Positions 11,801 to 21,794 of a DNA stretch of 64,000 nt are shown in pieces. Position numbers and translations under genes: made by a program. The stretch comes from Humulus lupulus (lineage: Eukaryota > Streptophyta > Magnoliopsida > Rosales > Cannabaceae), in assembly GCF_963169125.1 (NCBI RefSeq), contig NC_084794.1:224561409-224625408 (forward strand), written 5' to 3'. The first letter of the stretch is position 1. The number at the start of each line of letters is the position of its first letter. The notes under the pieces are model-generated. The model ran no database searches. It saw nothing but the letters and a program-made list of their open reading frames with translations, and was not told where the DNA came from.

Positions 11801-12497
11801 GGGCATAACCATACATACTGTATTTGGACTCTTGCTGCACCTTGGCATCCTTCTTGGCATCATAGTTGGCCTTTTGCTTCACCATGTCCTTCTTACAAGA
11901 ATGCAATAGCCTCCTATAAGAGTACTTCCCCCATGGATAGCTGAAGAAGTACTCTACATTCTCAACAATTTTTAGAATATCTCGCCAAATGTGCAGTTTT
12001 CCCTCAATGGCATTCAGAACCCCCTCAACAAACAGACATAGACCAAGCTTGTACACATCTTCCACAACCGTACAAGTCTTGAAAGCATGGTCCACCTGTG
12101 ACAGCTTTACTTTCTCAGCATCGTTGAAATACTCCTTTATCAACCGATCGCTGAGATTACGCCCTTCCAACTCTTCTGGTGACGGGAAGGCACTGAAATC
12201 CAACCCCGTCACCAGGGCAAACTCTCCCATGCCGAATCTACAAGACTTCGACCCCAAGAAAAAATGCACCTCATCTTCGTTGTTGCTGGCGATTTTCCTC
12301 AGCAACAGTTGATGCACCAAGACTCCGGAGAAATTAAACTCCGAAGCCAAAAAGAATTGCTTAAAAGGGGATTCCTTAGCCCTTTCAAGCAGCCCGAGCT
12401 CCAAAAACCTGGTCTTGATGTGATTTAAAGTACTACTACCCCGATATGTCACTCGACCAGGAAAGTGATCACTGAACGGAACAAGCAACTTAGGCAT
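8855..12497 (-). CDS. Ulp1-like cysteine protease (C48) of a Kaonashi-type MULE, four coding exons, frame intact
   Basis: The gene encodes a predicted SUMO-protease-like C48 peptidase carried by the MULE. Coding exons by my splice reading are 12497-11643 (285 codons), 11560-10607 (318), 9591-9080 and 8996-8855, all with GT-AG borders and compatible phases, giving 820 aa with stop at 8857-8855. The first exon encodes a DUF1985-type region (GEFALVTGLDF near residue 95). The second is linker: an Ala/Pro-rich low-complexity stretch, then a leucine-rich probable coiled coil and basic NLS-like RRQRRK. The last two encode the peptidase, with HIDAAEHMLRMR, then His691 (HWF), Asp708 (VYDSD) and Cys777 (SGDCGVYAIKY): the catalytic triad is complete. 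An ATG lies directly after an acceptor at 12498-12499; the leader exon probably ends at 13135. The role in transposition is unknown in this family. Confidence 0.88.
9640..10547 (-). repeat. CTCGAT array in the Ulp1-like gene intron, with a 0.4-kb internal duplication
   Basis: The array lies inside intron 10606-9592. On the minus strand it reads GAGCTCGATGTGAGCTCGAT and similar, interleaved with modules containing GATGTTAAAATAG and TTTACTGTTTC. A larger unit is tandemly duplicated: the module AAGAACAACCCCTATTTT occurs at 10075 and 10481, and CAGTATGAAACAGT or CAGTCTGAAACAGT occurs near 9777 and 10142. The array has no ORF of its own. Confidence 0.88.
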
Positions 12498-12564
12498 CTG
12501 TAACAACACATGAAATTTTTTTTGTAAGAAAACAGAATAAAAAAAATTTCAAAAAAACACTGAA

Positions 12565-13030
12565 ATAAGTTGTCATCGAGCTCTATCGATCTCTATCGAG
12601 CTATCATCGAGCTGAAACATACCCTATCGAGCACTATCGAAAAACTATCGAGTTCCATCGAGAAATATCAACAACCTAAATTTATCGAGCCTATCGAGCC
12701 AGCATCGAGCCTATCGAGCTAAGAAAAATCTGTCTGTCTAGATAAATAACCATCGAGCTACAGTCTAGTCTCATATCGAACCATTATCGAACCTATCGAG
12801 CTATGAAAAATCTGTCTGTCTAGATAAATAACCATCGAGCTACAGTCTAGTCTCATATCGAACCATTATCGAACCTATCGAGCCCTTGTAATATAATACA
12901 ACATATCCTACCGAGCTCTTATCGAGCTCATGTCGAGCTCATATCGAGCCATAATCGATCCATCATCGAACTGTTCAAACTACCTTATCGAGCCTACTAT
13001 CGAACCATAATCGAACCTATCGAGCCACTG
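12565..13030 (-). repeat. CTCGAT array, right subterminal (leader intron of Ulp1-like gene)
   Basis: The array mirrors the left one: the same core in the opposite orientation, about 0.5 kb from the right end, again inside a predicted intron (13134-12498). It contains an 82-bp direct duplication: GAAAAATCTGTCTGTCTAG starts at 12723 and 12805 and is followed in both by the same CTCGAT-type motifs. Confidence 0.88.
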
Positions 13031-13134
13031 GTTCAAACCCAGAAAAATTTCCCACAAAATCGGACAACCCATTCCACAAATCACAGATTCAACAACGATA
13101 TAAAGCAAATATGGACTTGGGTTCAAGATTTTAC

Positions 13135-13408
13135 CTTAGTTTTTTAAACTTTGAAGGAAATATGCTCCGTGGGTCTCGGGTTTGACAGAAAAATGGGAGT
13201 TTGCAGTGGGCTCGAGATCGCCGGAGAAATGGGAGAAGGTGGGGGCTCGACGGAGAAGGTGGGAGCTCGACGGAGATGCGGGCTCGACGGCTCGACGGAG
13301 ATGGCGGCTCGACGGCTCGACGGAGGTGGGGGTTCGATGGTTTTTGGGGGATTTTTGTGAGACTGAAAGAGAGAGAAACCGAGACTGAGAGAGAGAAGGC
13401 TGAGATTG
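13135..13408 (-). promoter_or_regulatory. Probable noncoding leader exon of the Ulp1-like gene
   Basis: On the minus strand this stretch lies between the right inverted repeat and a good splice donor (ACTAAG|GTAAAA at 13135/13134). It is rich in CTCTCTCTCA and in CCGTCGAGCC repeats, typical of a plant 5' leader. The leader position is inferred from the donor and from the parallel arrangement of the mudrA leader at the other end. A short proline-rich ORF crosses it and does not join the protease frame. Confidence 0.5.
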
Positions 13409-13525
13409 AATGGGAAGGGTATTTTCGGTAGGAGGGAAAAGCTTAGCATTAATTTGAAAATATTATTAATGTTGGGATTTTTTGGTAATATTAGGTATTA
13501 TTAGAGATAAAAAGTGAAATTTCCC
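13409..13525 (-). repeat. MULE right terminal inverted repeat
   Basis: It is the inverted copy of 5124-5239, ending with GAAATTTCCC at 13525. Differences are concentrated at the outermost 30 bp and near the inner edge. It lies directly upstream (minus strand) of the Ulp1-like gene leader. Confidence 0.9.
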
Positions 13526-13953
13526 TTTGTAAAAGCCAATACAAGGATCGAGTATTTCTACCGAAATGTCATGAAGGCGAAATTATATGCTTCTTTGCTC
13601 AATAGTTTTACTTAACGCCAGTGTCTATTCATGCCTGTCTTTTTCTTTTTTGAAAACACTTCTCTTCAAAATGTTTAAATAGTTTCTTTAATTTTGAAGG
13701 TTCAAATAATTCACAGCATGACTTTTTATAACAACTACTGATTCGTGCAACACAACATAATCAAAATATTGTTCGTGTTGGGACTAAATATAAACATATT
13801 TTTAATGTTGATTATATTCTTAAATTAAACTATACATGAAATTTTATTTGAAATATATATTAAATTTAGAAATACAATATTTTTATATCACGAAATTATT
13901 TTTGTATTACGGTAGAATTCGTTTTATATAAGATTTTATTTTTTAGCAGATAT
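13526..13953. other. AT-rich spacer between MULE and CACTA-1
   Basis: I see no gene and no clear repeat here. The sequence is AT-rich and ends with the trinucleotide TAT that is duplicated on the far side of CACTA-1. Confidence 0.5.
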
Positions 13954-14441
13954 CACTACAAAATTGAGGGGTTTTAGCGACAATAAAATCCGAAATATAG
14001 TCGCTGATTCTTAAATGTCGTCGCTGAAGGCTGGTTGCTAATTGGATTTTATTAGCGACGAAAGCAAGTTTGTCGTTGCTATTTCTTTTAGTGACTACAT
14101 CTTGTCGCTAAAAGTCCTAATTTTTCCTCGCTGTTATTTTGAAATTTGCCCCAAGGTTGTTAGATTTTGTTTAGAATTAGCGACGACATGGGACCTGTTT
14201 AGCGACTACCTGTTGTCGCTAAAAGTCTTCTTTTTTTATCATTTAAGCTTACAATTTTTTTTATGATCGTTTAAGCTAATTTTTTTTTTTGTAATCTTTA
14301 AAGCACTATTATATATACTACAAAAAAGGAATTGAAATAGAAGAGAATTTCAATTATGCACAAAATTATATTTTGACTATAAATAATTTCATGACAAAGT
14401 AACTATCATAGTAAAATCAAGATACATAAATATGAATGTTT

Positions 14442-15929
14442 TTAACTAGGTGTTGTAGGATTAGCACCATGACCTTGCTGAGAAGATCCAGATCCCGAGA
14501 CTCCACCAATCCCAGCCAAGTGCTCCTCTATGGCTTGGAGTCGCTCCCTCACCTCTTGCATGTCTTGTGCGGTAGGAGGTGGTTGGGTTGATTGAGGTAC
14601 ATCAGCCACTTCACAATTCGCCATCGTGCGAATCCTATGATAGCCTCGACGACGTCCAAAGATCGTCTCAACAAGAGTAATGTCATCCTCTTCTCTCGGG
14701 ATAGTACTCGAAGCAGAGGCGCTCATAGATGATTGTGACTGTAGAGTGTCACGTACCTCCATCATCTTTTCCTATATCAAACAATTTTCAAGAATATTAG
14801 AATTTACAATACAATAATGTAAGAAAATCATAAAATATAAATTTACTTACATAGTTATCATTGTTGCCTTGCTCACCCAACCTTCCCCGTCTATGAACTT
14901 AGTCGCCATCCAAATCTCTGGAACCCCAACAAGTCCCCCAGTTTGTAAATCATGCTACAATACAAGAAGTTTGAATAAAGTTAAGAAAAAAAATCATTAT
15001 AAAAAAAACATAAATAAAAATTATGTAAAAAAAAAAGTACCTTCTTATAACGAAGGGCTGGCGTAGATTGTGAACCCTGCATGCTTCTCTGTTTTTGTTT
15101 TGCACGGTTTGCAGAGTTAATCTCAGAACGCCTCTGCAAAGAACTTGTGTTAATCATATGCTAAATTAACAAAAATAAATTAGAAAAAAATATTTTTGTG
15201 GATACCTTCACTTCAGGGCGATCAAAATACTGGAGCGCCTTGCCATTTCTCCACCACCAAACCATCAGGAGGATGTGCTCGACCATTCTTTTTCAAATGG
15301 GTGGTCAGATCATTCTTGCACTCCGAGTAACGATCAGCGCACGATCGTTGAATGCCCAAAAGGATGCTGGGGAGGTTCTCTGAGGCATATCGACTTCGAC
15401 CAATGTCGAATAAATCATCCTGAATCAAAAAAATAAAATAAATTAGTTAGATTTAATATTAAAGTGAACCCAATAAAAAAAATTATAGAAATAAATTACC
15501 TCTAGATGAGAAAGTATGCAATCCCTAACTTCGCAGGATACTTTATCCCATTGGTCGTAGTCGGGATCGACATATTGTCAAATGAGAATGTCGATCTCTC
15601 GAGAGAAATGTTGGGAATAGTCACCAATTTCTTTGTAAGTCTTCCCTCGAACATCCAACTCCAGTGGTAGTGGTCTACCTAATGCAACTCTAGCTTCTTG
15701 GGTTGAAAACCCTTTGTTGATGTCGCGCCTCTTCATTTTAGTCGTCACTATTATTTCTCAAATACATATAATTAATATATACACATAAATAAATTAGTTC
15801 AATATATTCATCCAAAAAAAATTAATTGCATGTGTTACCTCTCTCACAATCAGCCTGTATCTGTGTTGGATCTGGAGGAGGGTCTGCCCCTTCATCACCT
15901 TCGTGATGTTGCATAACCACAGAAGACAT
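14442..15929 (-). pseudogene. TNP1-like protein (Ptta/En/Spm, Transposase_24), six exons, one premature stop
   Basis: Exons by GT-AG reading: 15929-15839 (starts MSSVVMQHHEGDEG), about 15760-15500, 15419-15206, 15133-15041, about 14955-14850, and 14774-14442. The family signature is clear: a RSEINSANRAKQKQRSMQGS block at about 15127-15070 followed by TPALRYKK, preceded by a LTTHLKKNGRAHPPDGL block, with a GRRRGYHR motif near the C-terminus and a coiled-coil stretch (RERLQAIEEHL). This protein class is thought to bind CACTA subterminal repeats. A single in-frame TGA at 15580-15578 interrupts exon 2 where the family usually has Arg, compatible with a CGA to TGA change. Otherwise the frame is open, so the loss may be recent. 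Confidence 0.8.
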
Positions 15930-17768
15930 ATCTAATAAATTTGATGATATATATGCATTGATAAATTTGTACAATCAAATTTAAATATTATAAAATTTCA
16001 ATACATTTGAACAATCTTTCAATGTATCTAGAAGCATCAAACTTTGATAATTTAAGTTATTCTATTGTCCAAGAATATCACCTGGATCACAAAGAAAAGT
16101 GTTTGGAGTTTGATATTCTTGGAAAGACATCTCTTAAGGCAGTTTTTCTCAATAAGTGGCTCTTGGTTTATCACTTGAAAAACAACATCAATTATGCATA
16201 CACATACACACATTTACATGTTGAGCATTGTAATGATTCATATACAACCTATTTTCTATCCAAATGCTCAAGTTCATATGAAGAAAAATTGGACCTAAAA
16301 GACACTTCATAACTTAAATAGTTTCTAAGATAAATGCACTCAGTGCAGTAACTTTATTCTTATCCGACCAAAACAAAACATCCAAATCAGTTAAATGCGC
16401 TCAGTGAACTATATTGTAATAATGAATCTAAAAATCAGATTTAACATAAGATTTTTATAAACTATAGAGTATATTTCTAAGCTTGCATCATATTAATGGT
16501 TGAAGTTAAGTCATGGTATAACAGGGGAGTAATCAACTCAAGAAAAGCATAATAAATCCAAATATCCACATATGGTTCAGCATACTAATTTGGGCATTGT
16601 ATTGCAACTTAAGATTAAAACTGATAAAGTTAAAAGTGGAAATGAACTCAAATTGCTTGCTAGTTTTTTCTTAAATAAATTGCAAAATCTAAGAAAAAAT
16701 GACTGATTCAATAGTAAACAATATAAAAGACCAATTTAAGTTACCTGAAATGTCTTTCTGGTTTTTTCAGCAACAAATGCCTTGACTTGGAGGATCTCCA
16801 CAAATCTATCAATCTTTGTCTACTTTAAACCTTAACTGCATTGAAAATGAGTATTAATTTATTAAATATGTTTATTATGTGCATAACTATGAAATGGCTA
16901 CAATTTGCTTTGAAAAAGCTCATGACACATTTTGGGAAGTGAAGTCTAAAGCTGCTGGCCTATGCTAAAGGCAATTTGTTCTCAGAGTGTCTAAATGTTT
17001 GTGCCAAAGGACACAAATTTGACACAGGTTTGGCATATATATACAATCTTGGAAGCTACAAGCTAAATAAGACTCTAATGTGAGTGGTAAAGGCACAGAA
17101 ATAGAAAAAATTGGACAAGAATTCCTGGAGAGGTGTGCTCTACATTCTCAAAAATTTCAAGAAACAAAACTAATTATGAAACATACCATTTTCCTCCTTT
17201 TTGTTTCAAATCTAGGGTGCATGGACAGCGAGAGAGAAATATGTGCATGCTTTCATTTAATACAACACTACTATGACAAGTGGATTTTTGTTTCAGATAA
17301 ATTTTGTATGTGTATATAGTTCTTAAAAAGTGCTATTATCTATTGAGTTTTATCTGCAAAATGTTGGGGTATGTAATATTACAAAAACTAGTTTACTATA
17401 CCTCATGGGTATTCAATGAGCACAAATGGAATTTCTTTTAAGAACAATGATATCAAGGTAAACAAATTCATTAATATACTTCAATTTTTCTACTTTTTTT
17501 AAGGAAAAATGTAAGTCAGTCCAAGTTGAATGAGCACAAATGCTGAAGGATATTACCTAGCCTAGTTAAAGCTTGCAACCTATACTCACCACTTATTATT
17601 GAGTGTAGTTATTTTCATTAATAATCTTTGTACACATGAGATATATGTATAGACCAAATTAATATTATGCAATTGATAACAGTGCATGTGAAAGCTATCA
17701 TTGAATAAATAAATAAAAGTAAGTAACATGAAGAACTCGACATTTTTGTTACAAGAGTACTAATAATA
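15930..17768. other. CACTA-1 leader intron, left part; no recognised gene
   Basis: AT-rich sequence between the TNP1-like start codon and the nested LTR element. A 101-codon ORF at 16007-16312 (plus) resembles nothing I know and has no supporting context. Given the donor-like site at about 20122 on the minus strand, I read this stretch as part of a long leader intron. Confidence 0.45.
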
Positions 17769-18084
17769 TGTTAGGAACCCAAGAGCCAGCAAATAGACAT
17801 TAAACATTAATAAGGTAGTCGGGATGGTGGATTATATTTTGTAATCAAATAAAGGGGTAAGTGGTTTGGGAGGTGTAAGAGCCCATATTGAGTATTTTTA
17901 AATAGGGTTGTGGAGATGGAGAGTACATCTATTGTATGAATCTGAGATTAGGAGTAGTAACTCGTTGGGGAGAGTGGTGGTCTCTCGAATACCATTGGGT
18001 TTATTAGCTATACTATGCTATTTATATGGTCATTGTTCTTGTAGTGTTCTATGTGTTGAGTGTGAATCTATTTGGGACCTAATA
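17769..18084 (+). repeat. Left LTR of the small LTR element
   Basis: This 316-bp LTR ends CCTAATA where the other LTR ends CCTAACA, a single change of the terminal CA. It matches 19056-19367 with scattered substitutions and holds a small segment (CTATGTGTTG region, near 18045-18056) missing from the right copy. Confidence 0.9.
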
Positions 18085-18085
18085 G

Positions 18086-18097
18086 TGGTATCAGAGC
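18086..18097 (+). promoter_or_regulatory. Primer-binding site (initiator tRNA-Met type)
   Basis: TGGTATCAGAGC starts two bases after the left LTR. It is the standard plant retrotransposon site complementary to the 3' end of initiator methionine tRNA. Confidence 0.9.
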
Positions 18098-18209
18098 ATC
18101 AATCATGGCCATGGCAGAACAAGTTTTGGAAGCTCGCAGCGGATAGCCAAAGACAAAGGAGGAATAGTTTTAGACATGGAGCCAACAACTTGATAAAATC
18201 AATCTGAAT

Positions 18210-18620
18210 ATGACTCGAATTCCTGTTATATTGGATATGCTAGATTCTATTCATTCTAAACTCGATGGACTAGGTGTACCGAGACTTTTAGCGATGACGA
18301 TGGGTAAAGCTCCTCACTTCAATAGTGGAGATGATGAGATATTTCAGAACCAGCCCACTTTCAAAGAATGTGTCTCCGAATCTAACAAAAGTGGTGGTGG
18401 TGATGGGGTGTTAAGAAAACCAATGAAGCAAGATTTTTCAAATGGTGAAGGTAAGCATGATTCACTATCCATAGTCATCCTTGACAACAAAAGAAAAACT
18501 CAGATACTAGACGGGGAAGAAAAATATGATGAAAAACAATACTCTCTGTCGGAATCGGCGACTGAATCACAATCTTTTGTCTTCATTCAAGTGAGTCATG
18601 AGGAAACATTGACACTATAG
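18210..18620 (+). other. Uncharacterised 136-codon ORF inside the small LTR element
   Basis: The ORF (MTRIPVILDMLDSIHSKLDG...) is hydrophilic, rich in Ser, Asp and Lys, and has no zinc knuckle, protease or RT motif. The first 25 residues could form a short helix like the N-terminal part of some gag-like ORFs. A possible earlier start MAMAEQVLEARSG lies near 18106 in another frame and stops quickly. A second ORF at 18663-18983 is equally unrecognised. I doubt that either is a functional gene. Confidence 0.3.
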
Positions 18621-19055
18621 GAGGCAGCGACAACAGTAGTTTCAGCTGTAGCTTGGTTCGTCGTGGGTGTGGTGGGGATTTCTTTCGGCAATGTCAACTT
18701 CGTTGTGCTAGCCGTCGTGAAGAGGAGATGTCATGGTTTCCATTCTCCAGATTCTGCTATTACGTCAGGGAAGGTTGCACGATACAGGCGCCATCTATTT
18801 GACAGAGGAAAAAAGATGACCCAAAATCTTATGAAGAACCCAGCCAACAAAATTGAGGCTGAATTGTCCAAAATAATATGGGGTCTCCAACAAAAGTATC
18901 ACATATCATTCATAGAACCCTTGAAAATGGATCTGTTGATATCTACAGTTCAACATAAAGAATTTGATCTCCAATCTGAATGAAGACTTGCTTGCAACAA
19001 AGTTGGCTTTCTTTTCCTCACCTTGAGGACAAGGTGAATTTTGGGCGGTTGGTAA

Positions 19056-19367
19056 TGTTAGGAACCCAAGAGTCAGCAAATAGACATTAAACATTAATAA
19101 GGTAGTGGGGATGGTGGGTTATATTTTGTAATCAAGAAAAATAAAGGGGTAAATGGTTTGGGAAGTGTAAGAGCCCATATTGAGTATATTTAAATAGGGT
19201 TATGGAGATAGAGAGTACATCCATTGTATGAATATGAGATTATGAGTAGTAACTCTTTGGGGAGAGTGGTGGTCTCTCGAATACCATTGGGTTTATTAGC
19301 TATACTATGCTATTTATTTGGTCATTGTTCTTGTAGTGTTGAGTGTGAATCTATTTGAGACCTAACA
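19056..19367 (+). repeat. Right LTR of the small LTR element
   Basis: This 312-bp copy of the left LTR ends in CA and is followed by the duplicated TAATA. A purine-rich tract with CTTGAGGACAAGG and TTTTGGGCGG lies just upstream (about 19022-19050), the usual place for the polypurine tract. Confidence 0.9.
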
Positions 19368-19372
19368 TAATA

Positions 19373-20466
19373 GTGGAGTACTACGCATGTGCATTAAGGC
19401 ATTAAGGGTTGTATTGATTAGACTACACATATATGTGGGTGTTTAGCAAAATAGTTTTTTCTTTCTATTTTTATAAAAGTTACTAACTGAAGGAATGAAG
19501 CAAATGTGGTATGGAAGAGGAGAGTCAAAGTTCTCAGACCATAGACCTGTCTATGCTCTTTGTACAAATAAACTCCAAAAGACACAACAACAACAGCACC
19601 AACAACAAATTATTTTATTAAATTTAATTTATTACTCTTACCAACACAATACCTCAGAGGAGATATACTAGTTGTGATAGATTTTCTTGAGAAGGCTGGG
19701 AAATTTAAGGAAGCAGCAGCACTTATGGAACTAGGATAAGTCATCATCAGTGCAGTGACCAAACCAAAACTCATAAAGAACAAAACTAAAACAAAAAATG
19801 GAACTAGCATACTTACTTCCAAGGAAAAAATTATTAACAAATCTAACTTGGTCTAGAACCCAAATCAATTAACCTGTCAAACCACTACACCAATCAATTG
19901 GGAGCAGAAAAAGTAAGCCTTGAATCCACTACACCAACCGTGGCAGAAATCCTAGAGACCTCACAAGCCCAAAAACTAGACCTTTGGCTACAAACTCTAG
20001 GACCCTTTTTCAAAATCACAACCAAGAGCTTAGAAACGAATATATATATATATAAATTAAGTTAACAATATTAAAAATAAAACAAACAAATATATATATT
20101 AACAATATATATATATAAATACCTGTGAATGCCGCCTACGATGATCGGAGAGGTGGGGACGTCGCCTACGATGGAGTTGCCCGAGAGGATGGAGTTGTCA
20201 AGAGGATGATCGGAGATCGTCGCTGCCCGAGAGGATGATCGGCCTTAGAGAAGAGAGAGGGAGACTTACAGAGGTTTGGGGTTTGAGAGGAGAGAGATGT
20301 GTTTGGGATCTGAGAGAGAGGAAAAATATCAGAGGGAAAACAAAAAAAATTGGGGTTTTTTTTTGTTTTCGCGCGAAATAGGCCTCTTTGTGAAAGTACT
20401 TCTAGCGACGAAAATCTAATGTCGTCGCTAGAGGTGTTGTCGCTAAAGCCTAATTTTCTTGTAGTG
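19373..20466 (-). other. CACTA-1 right part: leader exon, (AT)n tract and subterminal repeats
   Basis: On the minus strand the terminus is followed by subterminal AGCGACGAC repeats (20400-20455), then a CT-rich leader (about 20400-20123) ending in a donor-like ACAG|GTATTT at 20122. A run of AT dinucleotides and nearby TATATA tracts lie at about 20041-20122. This suggests transcription of the TNP1-like gene starts here and splices over the nested LTR element. Confidence 0.5.
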
Positions 20467-20701
20467 TATATAAATAGAGTGTTGTTATTTGACACTTTAA
20501 GGTGCCTAATATCACATGAAAGTGCCTCAATAATAATTATTAAATTCAATTATGTGAATCTCGATATTAGATTACACTAATAACGATATGTTACTTTCAT
20601 GTGGTGTTGAGTACCACTAGTGCCCCTTAGCATTTCTCACATGGATAGACGTTATTCCTTTCAATCGACTCAGTTTTGTTATATTATTTCATATAATATA
20701 A

Positions 20702-21767
20702 TGTTAGATTAAATAATGTGACAAATATGATTTGTCACACCTTGTAACATATTATTGTGAGTTACAAAATTAGACATATGTGTGTGTCTAAGTATAACAT
20801 ATTTAGGAGTTACAAAATTATAACTCCCAAATATTACCCAATAATGTGTAGATTGAGAGTTACACATTTAAGATTGAATTTCGCAAATTCATAATATAAT
20901 ATGGCTGTTGAAGATATGATTTTAACCCCCATAATGTGTATAGAGGTTACAAAATCAAGTGGGAAGAGATTGGGACGTTTTTTAAAAAGATGCGAAATTG
21001 GAGGGTTGAAACAACTTGGTGGCCGCGACCACAAGCTTCCCAGGGTGTGATCTGGGAGTTAGAAGCTAGTGGCCACGACCAAGCTTGTCTCAGGCTGCAG
21101 CTTGGGGTGCTGACATCAAAATTCCATTTTGCATCTTCTTCAATTTGAAATGTTTTAACATCCCAAGTAACTCACAAATTTTTATTTTTATTTCATAAAC
21201 ATCCAATTAAAAATTGATAATAGCTAAGGGAGTTGGTGTAATTTGAAATTCAAAGGGTGTCTCAAAACTCTATAAATATGAGCCTAATGCTCACTTGTAA
21301 GAGACACAATTTTCCATCCACAAAGCACTTGGCTGGAAAATACATCTTAGATGTTTGATATTTTCAGAGAGTTGTTTCCTTGTGAGATCCCTTAGCGTGG
21401 TTAGAGAATAAGGGTGAATAACCTTTTGGACAAAGGTCTTGAACCTTTTTCAAGTTGGTGATCCCCACTACTCTACACTTTGGTTGTGTGAGAGTTTGCG
21501 TTCTTTCTATTGTTCCTACTTCATTCTTTTATTCTTTCTGTTCTTCACATCTTTTGTTTTATTTTTCTCTTAGTTTATGTATTTGTATTATTCATGGTTT
21601 GAATTTTTAATCTTATTTTCTTCTATTACTTCTCAAATCTATTGACTTGTATTTTTAGCAATTGAGTTTGCAACATCTATTTTAGTAAACACCTTGTCTA
21701 TTGTATTTCTTGCTTAGAGCTGTATCTTGATTTCTATTCATTCAATTAAATATTATATTATCTAACA
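20702..21767 (+). repeat. Copia-type LTR (5' LTR)
   Basis: The LTR runs from TGTTAGATTAAATAATG to TATTATCTAACA, so its ends are an 8-bp inverted pair TGTTAGAT/ATCTAACA. A TATA box (CTCTATAAATATGAGCC) at about 21269 and a downstream leader fit an active-type promoter in the R-U5 position. A Copia gag starts 28 bp after its end on the same strand. I could not find a standard tRNA-Met primer site, and no second LTR is in the window. Confidence 0.72.
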
Positions 21768-21794
21768 ATCAAAAGCTTATCTTCTCTTGTTTGA

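Larger units (their letters stand above)
5124..13525. mobile_element. Two-gene Mutator-like element (MULE) with Ulp1-like gene, apparently intact
   Basis: The element is about 8.4 kb and bounded by inverted repeats of about 116 bp starting GGGATTTTTC on the left and, on the opposite strand, GGGAAATTTC on the right. It carries a mudrA-type transposase gene on the plus strand and a Ulp1-like C48 peptidase gene on the minus strand, facing each other with 271 bp between stop codons. Both frames are open end to end once GT-AG introns are removed. MULEs carrying Ulp1-like genes (Kaonashi-type, KIUlp) are an established plant class. CTCGAT arrays fill the introns of both genes and form mirror-image subterminal blocks. 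I could not confirm the expected 9-11 bp target duplication: the flanks at 5114-5123 and 13526-13535 do not match well. Confidence 0.9.
17769..19367 (+). mobile_element. Small non-autonomous LTR retrotransposon nested in CACTA-1, TSD TAATA
   Basis: Two direct repeats of about 315 bp, both starting TGTTAGGAACCCAAGAG, bound a 971-bp interior. The outer ends are TG and CA, and the 5-bp sequence TAATA flanks the whole element (17764-17768 and 19368-19372). A primer-binding site TGGTATCAGAGC, complementary to initiator tRNA-Met, follows the left LTR. The interior has no gag-pol domains, so the element must have moved in trans. At 1.6 kb it is between classic TRIMs and larger non-autonomous elements. 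Confidence 0.93.
13954..20466 (-). mobile_element. Complete CACTA transposon (CACTA-1), 6.5 kb, TSD TAT
   Basis: The left end begins CACTACAAAATTGAGGGG at 13954 and the right end finishes TTTTCTTGTAGTG at 20466. Both are flanked by TAT (13951-13953 and 20467-20469), the 3-bp duplication typical of CACTA elements. Subterminal repeats AGCGACGAC and GTCGTCGCTAAA occur at both ends (about 13975-14225 and 20400-20455). The only recognised gene is a TNP1-like pseudogene on the minus strand near the left end. No TNP2 transposase is present, so the element is non-autonomous. A small LTR retroelement is nested in its interior. Confidence 0.9.

Noticed and set aside
9640..13030. CTCGAT arrays as a possible CRISPR-like or centromeric array
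   Set aside because: Spacing is irregular, there are no unique spacers of constant length, and the arrays sit inside introns of a plant MULE.
13144..13449. Minus-strand Pro/Ser-rich 101-codon ORF at the right end of the MULE as a first coding exon
   Set aside because: It runs into the terminal inverted repeat, stops just after the inferred donor, and does not join the protease frame; leader sequence is more likely.
5124..13525. A 9-bp target duplication for the MULE
   Set aside because: Flanks on both sides (TGCGTGGCTA-like and TTTGTAAAAG) do not match, so I do not claim one.
16007..16312. Uncharacterised 101-codon ORF inside CACTA-1 as a gene
   Set aside because: It has no similarity, no splice or promoter context, and lies in a probable leader intron of AT-rich sequence.
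18086..18097. tRNA gene fragment
   Set aside because: Only the 12-base primer-binding site is present; no tRNA fold is seen there or at the other primer sites.
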